From Roseiflexus castenholzii DSM 13941 (lineage in GTDB: Bacteria > Chloroflexota > Chloroflexia > Chloroflexales > Roseiflexaceae), in NCBI RefSeq assembly GCF_000017805.1, contig NC_009767.1:5562001-5626000 (forward strand): a stretch of DNA of 64,000 nt, read 5' to 3'. Under the pieces are notes generated by a model. That model worked only from the letters and a program-made list of their open reading frames with translations. It had not been told where the DNA came from and searched no databases. Below are positions 8,933-18,619 of the stretch, piece after piece (within the stretch, counting starts at the first letter, position 1; each line of letters opens with the position of its first letter). Both the position numbers and the translations under genes were made by a program.

Positions 8933-9517
8933 CTATTCGACCAGGCGCGTCACCTGAAGGAAGTCCAGTTCGACCGGCGCCTCACGACCGAAGAACGAGA
9001 CCAGCACCCGCACACGACCACGCTCGTGGTCAATTGCGTCCACGATCCCCTCGAAGTCGGTGAACGGACCATCCGTAATCTTGACCGCCTGACCAACCTG
9101 ATAACTCACCTTCACCTTAGGCGCTTCCTGTTCCATCTGCTTCAGGATCGCCTTCACCTCTTCTTCTTCAAGCGGCGTCGGCTTATTCCCATGCCCGACG
9201 AAACTCGTCACACCCGGCGTATTGCGAACGACATACCAGGAGTTGTCGTTCATTTTCATCTGCACCAGCACATATCCAGGAAACACCTTTTTCTGAACTG
9301 TGCGGCGCTGACCATTTTTGATTTCAATTTCCTCTTCCGTCGGCACGATGACGTTGAAAATCTGATCACGCATTTCCATCGTCTCAATGCGATGGAGCAG
9401 GTTTTGCTTCACTTTGTTCTCATAGCCGGAGTAGGTATGAATCACATACCAGCGACGATCATCATCGCGTATCTCCGACTCGGGCTGGATTTCCTGTTCT
9501 TTTTTCTCTTCAGTCAC
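8933..9517 (-). CDS. nusG: Transcription termination/antitermination protein NusG
   Basis: NusG links RNA polymerase to Rho or to the ribosome. It shows the NGN domain (RRWYVIHTYSGYENKVKQNL, FPGYVLVQMKMND, VRNTPGVTSFVG) and a C-terminal KOW domain (GQAVKITDGPFTDFEGIVD). An in-frame start at 9583 would overlap the end of secE. GTG at 9517 has GAGG at good spacing, leaves a 23-base gap from secE and gives a 194-aa protein of normal size, so I chose it. An acidic/lysine-rich stretch of about 20 residues precedes NGN. Confidence 0.94.
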   Translation of the reverse strand: MTEEKKEQEIQPESEIRDDDRRWYVIHTYSGYENKVKQNLLHRIETMEMRDQIFNVIVPTEEEIEIKNGQRRTVQKKVFPGYVLVQMKMNDNSWYVVRNTPGVTSFVGHGNKPTPLEEEEVKAILKQMEQEAPKVKVSYQVGQAVKITDGPFTDFEGIVDAIDHERGRVRVLVSFFGREAPVELDFLQVTRLVE

Positions 9518-9540
9518 GGCTTTCCTCGCCTCCGAAGTCG

Positions 9541-9795
9541 CTACAGCGTCGCAACCGCATTTTGCAGCAGAAGCAGCAGCCATGAGAAGAGGGCATCCGC
9601 TGCAAACAGAATGGCGCTCATCACTGCTGACAGCAAAATAACAACCACCGTCAGACGGATTGTTTCTTCGCGGGTGGGCCAGACAACTTTCCGCATCTCC
9701 GCGCGCGACTCGCGCAGTGGTTGCACGATAGCATTCTGAAACGCGCGCGCCAGCGCATTCTGTGATTCTTTATCTTTATCCTTAACAACCGTCAT
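9541..9795 (-). CDS. secE: Preprotein translocase subunit SecE
   Basis: An 84-aa small single-span SecE, the clamp around SecY in the SecYEG channel. It has the conserved amphipathic helix with RAEMRKVVWPTREETIR followed by one long transmembrane segment (LTVVVILLSAVMSAILFAAD and a second hydrophobic stretch at the end). Its place directly before nusG is the standard arrangement. No rpmG (L33) gene or tRNA-Trp is found between tuf and secE, where many bacteria carry them. Confidence 0.93.
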   Translation of the reverse strand: MTVVKDKDKESQNALARAFQNAIVQPLRESRAEMRKVVWPTREETIRLTVVVILLSAVMSAILFAADALFSWLLLLLQNAVATL

Positions 9796-9843
9796 TATCG
9801 AGCATGCTTTCTACCAGCAGACACACCCTGCTGATACATAAAT

Positions 9844-9892
9844 CAGGCGTCTACCAGGGCCCAACAGGAACGCAGGCCGCAGCAGACGCCTG
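9844..9892 (-). terminator. Hairpin between tuf and secE
   Basis: CAGGCGTCT (9844-9852) and AGACGCCTG (9884-9892) form a 9-bp perfect stem around a 31-base loop. There is no strong T-run on the minus strand, so it may be a partial terminator or a processing site that sets tuf above the downstream genes. Confidence 0.4.
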
Positions 9893-9910
9893 GATTGCAT
9901 GACGCATCGC

Positions 9911-11116
<1,206 letters not shown>

Positions 11117-11171
11117 GGGTGTGTCCTGCTCCTTAAACTGTCAGGCGCGGCGCTGATCACCGCCGCCCGGC

Positions 11172-11247
11172 TGGAGCCCATGACGGGACTCGAACCCGTG
11201 ACCTCGTCTTTACCAAAGACGTGCTCTACCTGCTGAGCTACATGGGC
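11172..11247 (-). tRNA. tRNA-Thr (GGT)
   Basis: The minus strand reads GCCCATG for the acceptor 5' strand, TAGCTCAGCAGGTAGAGCA for the D arm, an anticodon loop TTTGGTAAA (anticodon GGT), GGTTCGAGTCC in the T arm, and an encoded CCA. The acceptor pairs GCCCATG with CATGGGC. 76 bases including CCA. Confidence 0.95.
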
Positions 11248-11323
11248 ATACGAACATAAGAATGAGAATGTAGAATTGAGAAACAACACCGCCCTGCTCT
11301 CAACTCTACATTCTCAGTCGAAC

Positions 11324-11410
11324 TGGTGGGCCGGGCTGGATTCGAACCAGCGAAGGCGTTAAGCCAGCAGATTTACAGTCTGCCCCGGTTGGCCACTTCG
11401 GTACCGACCC
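11324..11410 (-). tRNA. tRNA-Tyr (GTA)
   Basis: The minus strand starts GGGTCGG, which pairs with CCGGCCC at the 3' end, and the CCA is encoded. The anticodon loop reads CTGTAAATC (GTA). A long variable arm marks a class II tRNA, as expected for bacterial tRNA-Tyr, and GGTTCGAATCC is the T arm. 87 bases including CCA. It is the first gene of the operon. Confidence 0.95.
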
Positions 11411-11445
11411 AATGCACAGCACGCCACATATCGTGGCGGATATGC

Positions 11446-11474
11446 ATTATACGACAGTCATAGACGCCTGTCAA
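11446..11474 (-). promoter_or_regulatory. Consensus sigma-70 promoter of the tRNA-tuf-ribosomal operon
   Basis: On the minus strand TTGACA (plus 11469-11474), a 17-base spacer and TATAAT (plus 11446-11451) match the consensus perfectly. The -35 box overlaps the stop of the upstream dehydrogenase gene. Between the -10 box and tRNA-Tyr lies an inverted repeat, CGCCAC/GTGGCG at 11422-11438. Confidence 0.9.
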
Positions 11475-12496
11475 ACCGGAGGCGCTCTCCGTTCGACGCG
11501 CAACCGACCCCCATCATTCACCGGGTTTGGAACCGGTTGACCGGTCAGCGCCGCAACCAGGTTCGTCGCCGCCACCACTGCCATGCGGGTGCGGGTGGCG
11601 ACCGTGGCGCTGCCGATGTGCGGCGTCAGCACCACATTGGGCAACGTCAGCAATGGATGATCGGCGCCAATCGGCTCGCGCTCGAACACGTCGAGACCGG
11701 CAGCCCACGGACGACCGCGCTGCAATGCGTCGATCAGTTCCGCTTCACGAATGACCGGACCCCGTGAAGCATTGACGAAGACCGACGTCGGCTTCATCAG
11801 CGCAAATTCGCGCGCCCCAAACATCCCGCGCGTCTCCGGCGTCAGCGGAACCATAACCACCACGACATCCGATTCGGTCAGCAGATCATCGAGGTTCGGC
11901 ACATAGCGGATGGCTGCGCCGGGAGTCGCGCGGATCTGCGCCTCGAGCGCTGGCGACGGATGACGGTTGTGGTACAGGATCGGCATCCCAAAGCCAACTG
12001 CGCGCCGCGCCACCGCCGCCCCGATCCTGCCCGCGCCGACGATGCCGAGCGTTGCGCCATGCACGTCCTGCCCGACCATGAACATCGGTGACCAGGTGCT
12101 CCATCCACCGGCGGCAATCAACCGATGCCCCTCGACGACCCGCCGCGAAGCCGCCAGAATGAGCGCCCAGACCAGATCGGCAGTCGTTTCGGTCAGGACA
12201 TCGGGGGTGTTGGTGAGCAGCACCCCGCGTGCTGTGAGCGCCGGCAGATCGACATTGTCGTAGCCGACTGCCATATTCGCAACCACCTTCAAGCGCGGCG
12301 CAGCGTCGAGCAACTCGACGTCCACCCGATCGGTCAGCAGCGTGAGAATGCCATCCACCTCGGCAACCGCGCGCAGGAGCGTCTCACGCGGCACGGGCAA
12401 TGCTTCGTCGTCCCAGAACGTCGTCTCGCAGGCGGCGGTCACAATATCAACTGCCGCCTGTGGCAGACGACGCGTGAGGTATACGCGGGGTCTCAT
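11471..12496 (-). CDS. D-isomer-specific 2-hydroxyacid dehydrogenase (glyoxylate/hydroxypyruvate reductase-like)
   Basis: A 341-aa NAD(P)-dependent oxidoreductase. It has the nucleotide site LGIVGAGRIGAAVARR, the catalytic arginine in NASRGPVI, a glutamate in the FEREP block, and the histidine in LTPHIGSAT. NMAVGYDNVDLPALTARGV is typical of glyoxylate/hydroxypyruvate reductases. The likely reaction is reduction of glyoxylate or hydroxypyruvate, or the reverse. The start MRPRVYLTRRLP fits the family but overlaps the preceding gene by 50 bases, suggesting coupling. Confidence 0.87.
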   Translation of the reverse strand: MRPRVYLTRRLPQAAVDIVTAACETTFWDDEALPVPRETLLRAVAEVDGILTLLTDRVDVELLDAAPRLKVVANMAVGYDNVDLPALTARGVLLTNTPDVLTETTADLVWALILAASRRVVEGHRLIAAGGWSTWSPMFMVGQDVHGATLGIVGAGRIGAAVARRAVGFGMPILYHNRHPSPALEAQIRATPGAAIRYVPNLDDLLTESDVVVVMVPLTPETRGMFGAREFALMKPTSVFVNASRGPVIREAELIDALQRGRPWAAGLDVFEREPIGADHPLLTLPNVVLTPHIGSATVATRTRMAVVAATNLVAALTGQPVPNPVNDGGRLRVERRAPPV

Positions 12497-13061
12497 AGTT
12501 GTCCAGCGGGGTCAGTGAAACGACTTCAAGACGCAGGGTACGGGCAGGGGTGGCGCAGTTGGGCAATTCGCGCGTATTCCAGACACGCTTCCAGTATGCA
12601 GGATGCTGCCAATTCGGTTGCATTTCGCGCCGCCAACTGATCGTGATTGGAACACCGTGGTTCGGATCGTACTCGATGGCGCCGACCCGCACACGGTGGC
12701 AGAAACAGTCCTGTTTCGAGGGGAAGCACTCAGGTCCGGCTTCCAGTCGCGCACTTAACTCGAACAGACGATCCACCGTCAGCGACGAGAGCCACGACGA
12801 GTTACACGTATCACGCACGACATACTGCCGGGTTCCACGCACCTCGATCTCCTGTGCGCACGTGCGACCGGCGAAGAACGCCCGCACCACGATATGATAG
12901 GAGGTGATCGACTGTGCCTTCCAGACCTGCTGCGCCACCTCCCGACGTTCGATGTAGGTCGCCGGTATTGCTCCGCTTGCCATCAATCCGAGGCTCAGGG
13001 CAGCGAACGCAACAACCCAGCCAGTGCGCCAGCGGCGCGCGCGCAACAGTGTCTCTCGCAT
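12447..13061 (-). CDS. Hypothetical membrane-anchored protein, DUF6174-like
   Basis: About 204 aa. The N-terminus has a basic stretch then one hydrophobic segment (VVAFAALSLGLMASGAIPA), a signal anchor or signal peptide. The outer part has VWKAQSITSYHIVVRAFF, several cysteines (TCAQEI, DTCNSS, ECFPSKQDCFC) and VGAIEYDPNHGVPITISW, a pattern seen in DUF6174-like lipoproteins. Function unknown. ATG at 13061 is chosen as the first residue before the hydrophobic segment. Upstream frame extends to 13226 but would cross the divergent mutase promoter. Its end overlaps the dehydrogenase start by 50 bases. Confidence 0.7.
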   Translation of the reverse strand: MRETLLRARRWRTGWVVAFAALSLGLMASGAIPATYIERREVAQQVWKAQSITSYHIVVRAFFAGRTCAQEIEVRGTRQYVVRDTCNSSWLSSLTVDRLFELSARLEAGPECFPSKQDCFCHRVRVGAIEYDPNHGVPITISWRREMQPNWQHPAYWKRVWNTRELPNCATPARTLRLEVVSLTPLDNYETPRIPHASSATGGS

Positions 13062-13112
13062 ACCGGCTTCTCCATGTCTGGATGAAGGGATGTATTTCGA
13101 GGGTATACTGAA

Positions 13113-13142
13113 AGTGTACAATAATTGGAGAGGAATTGTCAA
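13113..13142 (-). promoter_or_regulatory. Promoter for the DUF6174-like/dehydrogenase pair
   Basis: On the minus strand TTGACA (plus 13137-13142), 18-base spacer, TACACT (plus 13113-13118). It ends about 50 bases before ATG 13061 and overlaps the 5' region of the divergent mutase gene. Confidence 0.5.
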
Positions 13143-13163
13143 TGTATGAAAGAGGAGACGACG

Positions 13164-14837
13164 ATGTCCGATTCGCTCGCTGCCTTCCGCAAAGCCTACG
13201 AAGAGTGGGAGCGCACCGTGCTGCACCCAACGCTCGAGCGCACACCCGAACGCGACGCTGACTTTACAACGGTCTCAGGGGCGCCGGTCAACCGCCTCTA
13301 CACCCCTCTCGACCTGGAAGGAACCGATCCGCTGCACGACATTGGACTGCCGGGCGCCTATCCGTTCACCCGTGGCATTCACCCGACCGGGTATCGCGGC
13401 AAACTCTGGACGATGCGCATGTTTGCCGGATTCGGCAGCGCCGAGGAAACCAACGCACGCTTCCGCTATTTGCTCGACCAGGGACAAACCGGTCTCTCGA
13501 TTGCATTCGATATGCCGACGCTCTACGGGCGCGACACCGATGATCCGCTGGTGCCTGGCGAGTTTGGCAAGTGTGGCGTAGCCGTCTCTTCGCTTGCCGA
13601 CATGGAGATCCTGCTCGATGGGCTGCCGCTCGACGAGATCAGCACATCGATGACGATCAATTCACCGGCTGCGATCATCTGGGCGATGTATCTGGTCGTG
13701 GCGGAGAAACGCGGCATTTCCTGGGACAAACTGCGCGGCACGCTCCAGAACGACATCCTGAAGGAATACATTGCCCAGAACGAGTATATCTTCCCACCAG
13801 AGCCATCGATGCGCCTGGTGGTGGACACTATCGAGTTTTCGACGCGCTACGTGCCGCAGTGGAACCCGGTGTCGATCAGCGGTTACCATATCCGCGAAGC
13901 GGGCGCAACCGCCGCTCAGGAACTGGCGTTCACCCTCGCCGACGGTCTCGCATATGTGCAGGCAGCCATTGAACGCGGTCTGCATGTCGATGAATTTGCG
14001 CCACGGCTCAGTTTCTTCTTCAACGCGCACAACGACTTGTTTGAGGAAGTGGCGAAGTACCGCGCAGCGCGGCGTATCTGGGCGCGCACATTGCGCGAAC
14101 GATTTGGCGCGCAGAACCCGCGTTCGCTCTGGCTACGCTTCCATGCGCAGACGGCGGGATGTTCGCTCACGGCGCAGCAACCGGAGAATAATATCGTGCG
14201 CACGGCCATCCAGGCGCTTGCCGCTATCCTTGGCGGTTGCCAGTCGCTCCACACGAATTCGATGGATGAAGCATTGGCGCTGCCTTCCGAAAAAGCCGTC
14301 ACTATTGCGCTGCGCACCCAGCAGATCATCGCCGAGGAGAGCGGCGTCGCCAATACGGTCGATCCACTCGGCGGCTCGTATTTCGTCGAGACGTTGACCA
14401 ACCGCATGGAAGCGGAGTGTCTTGCCTATTTCCGCCGCATCGAGGAACTCGGCGGCGTCATCCCCGCCATCCGTCGCGGTTTCTTCCAGGCGGAAATTGC
14501 CGATGCCGCCTACCGCTATCAGTGTGAGATCGACTCTGGACGGCGCGGTATTATCGGCGTCAATCGATATGCGGTGAAAACGCCGCTCGAAATCCCGATC
14601 CTCGAAATGGATCCGCATGGCGAGGCGCGTCACCTGGAGCGCCTGAATCGCGTGCGCGCAACCCGCGACAATGCGCGCGTGCACCAATGCCTGGCAGCGC
14701 TGCGCGAAGCGGCGATGGGGCAGGAGAACCTGATGCCGCCGATCCTCGATTGTGTGCGCGCGTATGCCACCATTGGCGAAATGTGCGACGTGCTGCGCGA
14801 TGTGTTTGGCGTCTACCGTGAAATGGTCGTGGTGTGA
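13164..14837 (+). CDS. B12-dependent acyl-CoA mutase large subunit, isobutyryl-CoA mutase-like
   Basis: A 557-aa TIM-barrel subunit of the methylmalonyl-CoA mutase family, with no B12-binding domain, so it needs a separate small subunit. Signature blocks are LSIAFDMPTLYGRDTDDP, ISGYHIREAG (active-site His), HAQTAGCSLTAQQPENNIVR and LHTNSMDEALALP. Two substrate-site residues differ from methylmalonyl-CoA mutase. The position of Tyr89 is Phe (WTMRMFAGF) and that of Arg207 is Gln (KEYIAQNEYIFPP). They lie exactly 118 residues apart, as in the Propionibacterium enzyme. Phe/Gln is the isobutyryl-CoA mutase pair. ATG 13164 follows AGAGGAGA; an earlier ATG at 13125 lacks one. The stop codon abuts a MITE-like element. 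Confidence 0.85.
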   Translation: MSDSLAAFRKAYEEWERTVLHPTLERTPERDADFTTVSGAPVNRLYTPLDLEGTDPLHDIGLPGAYPFTRGIHPTGYRGKLWTMRMFAGFGSAEETNARFRYLLDQGQTGLSIAFDMPTLYGRDTDDPLVPGEFGKCGVAVSSLADMEILLDGLPLDEISTSMTINSPAAIIWAMYLVVAEKRGISWDKLRGTLQNDILKEYIAQNEYIFPPEPSMRLVVDTIEFSTRYVPQWNPVSISGYHIREAGATAAQELAFTLADGLAYVQAAIERGLHVDEFAPRLSFFFNAHNDLFEEVAKYRAARRIWARTLRERFGAQNPRSLWLRFHAQTAGCSLTAQQPENNIVRTAIQALAAILGGCQSLHTNSMDEALALPSEKAVTIALRTQQIIAEESGVANTVDPLGGSYFVETLTNRMEAECLAYFRRIEELGGVIPAIRRGFFQAEIADAAYRYQCEIDSGRRGIIGVNRYAVKTPLEIPILEMDPHGEARHLERLNRVRATRDNARVHQCLAALREAAMGQENLMPPILDCVRAYATIGEMCDVLRDVFGVYREMVVV

Positions 14838-15052
14838 TACCAATGACGATTGACGATGCCGCATGCGGGTCATTCTGCGCGCCGCGACGGGTCATTCTGC
14901 GCGCCGCGACGGGTCATTCCGCGCGCCGCGACGGGTCATGCCGAGCCCTTCGCTTCGCTCAGGGTAAACGCAGCGCGGAATCTGAGCGGGTCGCGCACGA
15001 CCCCTCGCGCTGCGCGGGGTGACCATGCCGGATGGTCACCGGTCATTGGTAT
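14837..15052 (+). mobile_element. MITE-like element, copy A
   Basis: Begins ATACCAATGAC and ends GTCATTGGTAT. The outer 27 or so bases are imperfect inverted repeats and both ends are flanked by TA. Its first A is the last base of the mutase stop codon (TGA 14835-14837). The interior has 22-bp tandem units beginning GGTCATTC and a CGAGCCCTTCGCTTCGCTC segment. No transposase is encoded. Confidence 0.8.
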
Positions 15053-15070
15053 GATATGGACCGCCAGACA

Positions 15071-15107
15071 CTGTTACCTAACGGTATGGTATACTGTTAG
15101 GTAACAG
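15071..15107 (+). promoter_or_regulatory. 12-bp inverted-repeat operator with an extended -10 box
   Basis: CTGTTACCTAAC (15071-15082) and GTTAGGTAACAG (15096-15107) are perfect inverted repeats separated by 13 bases. The spacer holds TGG-TATACT (15087-15095), an extended -10 box. The right arm ends one base before the ATG at 15109. Transcription from this -10 would begin around 15102, giving an mRNA with almost no leader. A dimeric repressor bound here would block the promoter. Confidence 0.75.
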
Positions 15108-15108
15108 T

Positions 15109-18100
15109 ATGCGCCATTATCGTCACACCCATGTCGTCGACGACAACACTCTCCTCCAGGCGAACGGGAGCGACGCCATTCCGCTTGGTTCGCCCGCCTG
15201 GTATGCCTGGCTGAACGACGACCAGACCACCTCCTTCGTGTACCGCAGCGCACGTGGCGGATTTACAGCGCGCCGCGAACGTCAGCGCAATGGCTGGTAC
15301 TGGTATGCCTACCGACGCATCGGTGGAAGATTGCGCAAACGCTATCTGGGGCGCGCCGGCGATCTCAACGCCGAACGACTGCGCCGTGTCGATATGGCGT
15401 TCATCAACGGCGAGACGCCAACGCATGCGCCATACCATTCCAGCGATCAGGCGCTGACAACTGCCAACCGACTGCGTCCACCGCCGCCGCGCCCGTCGTT
15501 GATTGCCCGCCCTCGCCTGATCGAGCGCATCGATGATACGCTTCACGCCGCGCTCACCCTGATCTCTGCTCCAGCCGGGTTTGGGAAGACGACTCTGCTC
15601 ACCGAATGGGCGCTGCACGTGCAGAGCGCAGCCCGCGCAGCAGTCGCATGGATCTCGCTCGACGCGACCGATGATGATCCGGTGCGTTTCTGGAGCGCGA
15701 TAACACTGGCGTTGAGCGTCGTTCGCACTGACATTGGCGCCCATGCACGCTCACTCCTGGAGTCGCCGCAGCGCCCGCCGCATATGCTGCTGGCGCATGC
15801 CCTGCTTGTCGATCTGAACGCGGTGGCAGCGCCGATCATCGTTGTGCTCGACGATTATCACCTGATCACCTCAGCGGAGGTACACGAATCGCTGACGACG
15901 TTCATCGAACATCTGTCGCCGCACGTACACCTGGTCATCGCCACACGCGCCGATCCGCCGCTGCCGCTGGCGCGCTGGCGGGTGCGCGGGCGCCTGGCTG
16001 AACTGCGCGCTGCCGATCTGCGCTTCACCACCGAAGAGGCTGCGGCTTTCCTTCACTCAACCATGGGGCTGGATTTGCCACTCGACGTGATTCGTGCGCT
16101 TGAGGACCGCACCGAGGGATGGGTGGCGGCGCTGCAACTGGCGGCGCTTTCCATCCGTGATCGCGCCGATGTCGAGGGGTTCATCCGGCGATTCGCCGGA
16201 AGCCACCGGGCGATTGTCGATTACCTTGCCGAAGAGGTCATCGGTCGGCAACCGGATCACATCCAGACATTCCTGCTGCGCACATCTATCGTTGATCGCA
16301 TGTCGGCGGAGTTGTGCGATGCGCTGCTCACACCTGCCGCAGATGAACCGGGTGCAACAATCCCGGCGCAGGCAATGCTCGACCACCTGGAACGCGCGAA
16401 CCTGTTCGTGACGCCGCTCGACGAAGAGCGACGCTGGTATCGCTATCATCATCTCTTTGCCGAAATGCTGCGCGACCGGTTGCAACGCACTCAGCCGGCG
16501 CTGGTTGCAGAACTCCATCGGCGCGCTGCGCGCTGGCACCGCGAGGCGGGGTTCGCCGACGCTGCGATCCATCATTTTCTTCAGGCAGGAGATGCCGCCA
16601 ACGCCGCCGATGTCATTGAAGCAATCGCCAACGCGACCCTCTGGGAGCAGGGCGATGCGCAGACGCTTCTGCGCTGGATCGCCGCATTGCCCGATGACAC
16701 TGTTCTGGCGCGTCCGCGTCTGGCGCTCGATCAGGTGTGGGCATTGCTGGCAAGCATTCAATTCGATGCAGCAGAAGCACGCGCCGCTGAACTTGACCAT
16801 GTGCTGACTCGGCGAGATGCCCAAATGCGATCAATCGTCATTGGTGAACTGGCGGCGGTGCGTTCGGTTGCTGCGCGCGTGCGCGGGGATGTGCCGCGCG
16901 CACTGGAGTACGCCACGCATGCGCGCGATCATCTGGCAAGCATCGATTGCAGCCTGGCGCGCGCGATTGCCGTCATGAACCTCGTAGAAGCCCGCCTGAT
17001 GCAGGGCGATCTGTCGAGCGCGGAACAGCTCTGTGACGAATTGCGCGTTGCATCGCTGAGCCGCAACCTGGTTATCGCCCTGATCGGGGTATTGTCGCGC
17101 TCAGAAGTGTACCGCAATCAGGGTCGGCTCACCGATGCGCGCGCGCTCCTCGATGAAGCGCTACGCCTCCTCGACCGACGCGGCGCTTCGGAACGCCCGA
17201 TCGTCGCGCTCATCCATGTGGCGCTGGCAGACATTTTCTATGAGCAGAACAGGCTCGATGAAGCGGAATACTACGCAAACCTGGCACTCAGACGCGCAGA
17301 ACGCTGGTGGAACAACGACATCCTCATCCACAGCACAGGGCTGCTCTCTGCCATCCGTCGGGCGCAGGGCGATGAAGCCGCTGCTGCAAAACTTGCCGAA
17401 CGAGTCGAGCAACTCAGCCTCGAATACCGGGTTGGATGGATTTCCAATCACACCCTTGCGGGGCGCGCCGAGCGTCTCTTGCGCACCGGTGATCGGCAGG
17501 CTGCTGAACGGTGGGCGGCAGGGTGCGGACTCACGCTGGCAGATGATCCACCGCCCGAACGGTTCTACGAATATCTGGTGCTGGCGCGTGTCGCGCTGGC
17601 GCGTGGCGAAGGACGCACAGCGCTTCCGTTGATCCGGCGGTTACTGAAACAGAGTGAGGAAGGGCGACATGCCATCCGCATGATCGAAACGTTGAAACTT
17701 CTGGCGCTCACGAACCGTCAGATCGGTGATGCCGCCAGCGCGCGCCAGGCGCTCATTCGTGCATTACGCCTCGCTGAACCGGGCGGTCTGGTGCGCACAT
17801 TCGTTGATGAAGGCGAAGCCATGAAATGGTTGCTCGCCGATTGTGGCGCCTCGATTGCGCCACAGGCACAGCAAGGCGACGGAGATGCGCGTCGTCTTCT
17901 GGCGTATGTCGATGATTTGATGGGAATGTTTCGCAGCATACCAACAACCCAAACCGCCTCTCCGCTCGTCCACGCCAACGAGCCGCTCACAGCGCGTGAG
18001 ATCCAGGTGTTGCGCCTGCTCGCCACCGGGCGCACCGATCAGGAAATCGCCACAAGCCTGGTCATCGCGGTCAGCACCGTGCGATCACATATCAAGCGCA

Positions 18101-18174
18101 TCTACGCCAAAATCAACGCACGCAACCGCACCCAGGCTGCTGCCCGCGCCCACGATCTGGGCATCATCGACTGA
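15109..18174 (+). CDS. LuxR-family ATP-dependent regulator (MalT/LAL type) with an extra N-terminal domain
   Basis: A 1021-aa signal-transduction ATPase regulator. Residues about 25-95 form a separate domain rich in aromatic and basic residues (GSPAWYAWL, YRSARGGFTARRERQRNGWY, RRIGGRLRKRYLG). The STAND NTPase follows with P-loop SAPAGFGKTTL (about 153-163) and Walker B IIVVLDDYH. TPR-like helical repeats span about 480-900, and the LuxR HTH is C-terminal (LTAREIQVLRLLATGRTDQE, STVRSHIKRIYAKI). In this family an inducer bound to the TPR region triggers ATP-dependent oligomerisation and activation. Targets are unknown. The ATG at 15109 lies against a palindromic operator with no ribosome-binding site. 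The stop shares its A with MITE copy B. Confidence 0.85.
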   Translation: MRHYRHTHVVDDNTLLQANGSDAIPLGSPAWYAWLNDDQTTSFVYRSARGGFTARRERQRNGWYWYAYRRIGGRLRKRYLGRAGDLNAERLRRVDMAFINGETPTHAPYHSSDQALTTANRLRPPPPRPSLIARPRLIERIDDTLHAALTLISAPAGFGKTTLLTEWALHVQSAARAAVAWISLDATDDDPVRFWSAITLALSVVRTDIGAHARSLLESPQRPPHMLLAHALLVDLNAVAAPIIVVLDDYHLITSAEVHESLTTFIEHLSPHVHLVIATRADPPLPLARWRVRGRLAELRAADLRFTTEEAAAFLHSTMGLDLPLDVIRALEDRTEGWVAALQLAALSIRDRADVEGFIRRFAGSHRAIVDYLAEEVIGRQPDHIQTFLLRTSIVDRMSAELCDALLTPAADEPGATIPAQAMLDHLERANLFVTPLDEERRWYRYHHLFAEMLRDRLQRTQPALVAELHRRAARWHREAGFADAAIHHFLQAGDAANAADVIEAIANATLWEQGDAQTLLRWIAALPDDTVLARPRLALDQVWALLASIQFDAAEARAAELDHVLTRRDAQMRSIVIGELAAVRSVAARVRGDVPRALEYATHARDHLASIDCSLARAIAVMNLVEARLMQGDLSSAEQLCDELRVASLSRNLVIALIGVLSRSEVYRNQGRLTDARALLDEALRLLDRRGASERPIVALIHVALADIFYEQNRLDEAEYYANLALRRAERWWNNDILIHSTGLLSAIRRAQGDEAAAAKLAERVEQLSLEYRVGWISNHTLAGRAERLLRTGDRQAAERWAAGCGLTLADDPPPERFYEYLVLARVALARGEGRTALPLIRRLLKQSEEGRHAIRMIETLKLLALTNRQIGDAASARQALIRALRLAEPGGLVRTFVDEGEAMKWLLADCGASIAPQAQQGDGDARRLLAYVDDLMGMFRSIPTTQTASPLVHANEPLTAREIQVLRLLATGRTDQEIATSLVIAVSTVRSHIKRIYAKINARNRTQAAARAHDLGIID

Positions 18175-18325
18175 TACCAAATGACGATTGACGATGCCGC
18201 ATGCTGGTCATTCCGAGCCCTTCGCTTCGCTCAGGGTAAACGCAGCGAGGAATCCGAGCGGGTTCGCGCCAGACCCCTCGCGCTGCTCGGGGTGACCATG
18301 CCAGATGGTCACAGGTCATTGGTAT
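18174..18325 (+). mobile_element. MITE-like element, copy B
   Basis: Starts ATACCAAATGACG, with one extra A relative to the consensus end, and finishes GTCATTGGTAT. The first base is the last base of the LuxR gene's TGA. About 150 bases, the compact form: inverted ends, a CATTCCGAGCCCTTCGCTTC block and a CGCGCTGCTCGGGGTGACCA block. Confidence 0.8.
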
Positions 18326-18326
18326 G

Positions 18327-18476
18327 ATACCAATTACGATTGACGATGCCGCATGCGTGTCATTCCGAGCCCTTCGCTTCGCTCAGGGTAAACTCAGCGC
18401 GGAATCGGCGCGGGTCGCGCCAGACCCCTCGCGCTGCTCGGGGTGACCATACCGGATGGTCACAGGTCATTGGTAT
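18327..18476 (+). mobile_element. MITE-like element, copy C
   Basis: Directly follows copy B after one base, same orientation and length. Left end ATACCAATTAC has one mismatch; right end GTCATTGGTAT is intact. Back-to-back copies suggest a second insertion at the TA next to copy B, or a tandem duplication. The stretch 18477-18619 between copies C and D has no gene. Confidence 0.78.
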
Positions 18477-18619
18477 GATTCCCCACCCTCAATCCTTCTT
18501 TTTGGTGATGCCTCTGCTCGCCGCGAATGGCAGAATCGCCTCAGTCGGAAGCGTCCGCATTGCATTGCTCGATGGCGCTTCGAGCGCAGAAGCCGAAGCC
18601 CTGAGCGAAGCGAAGCGGA

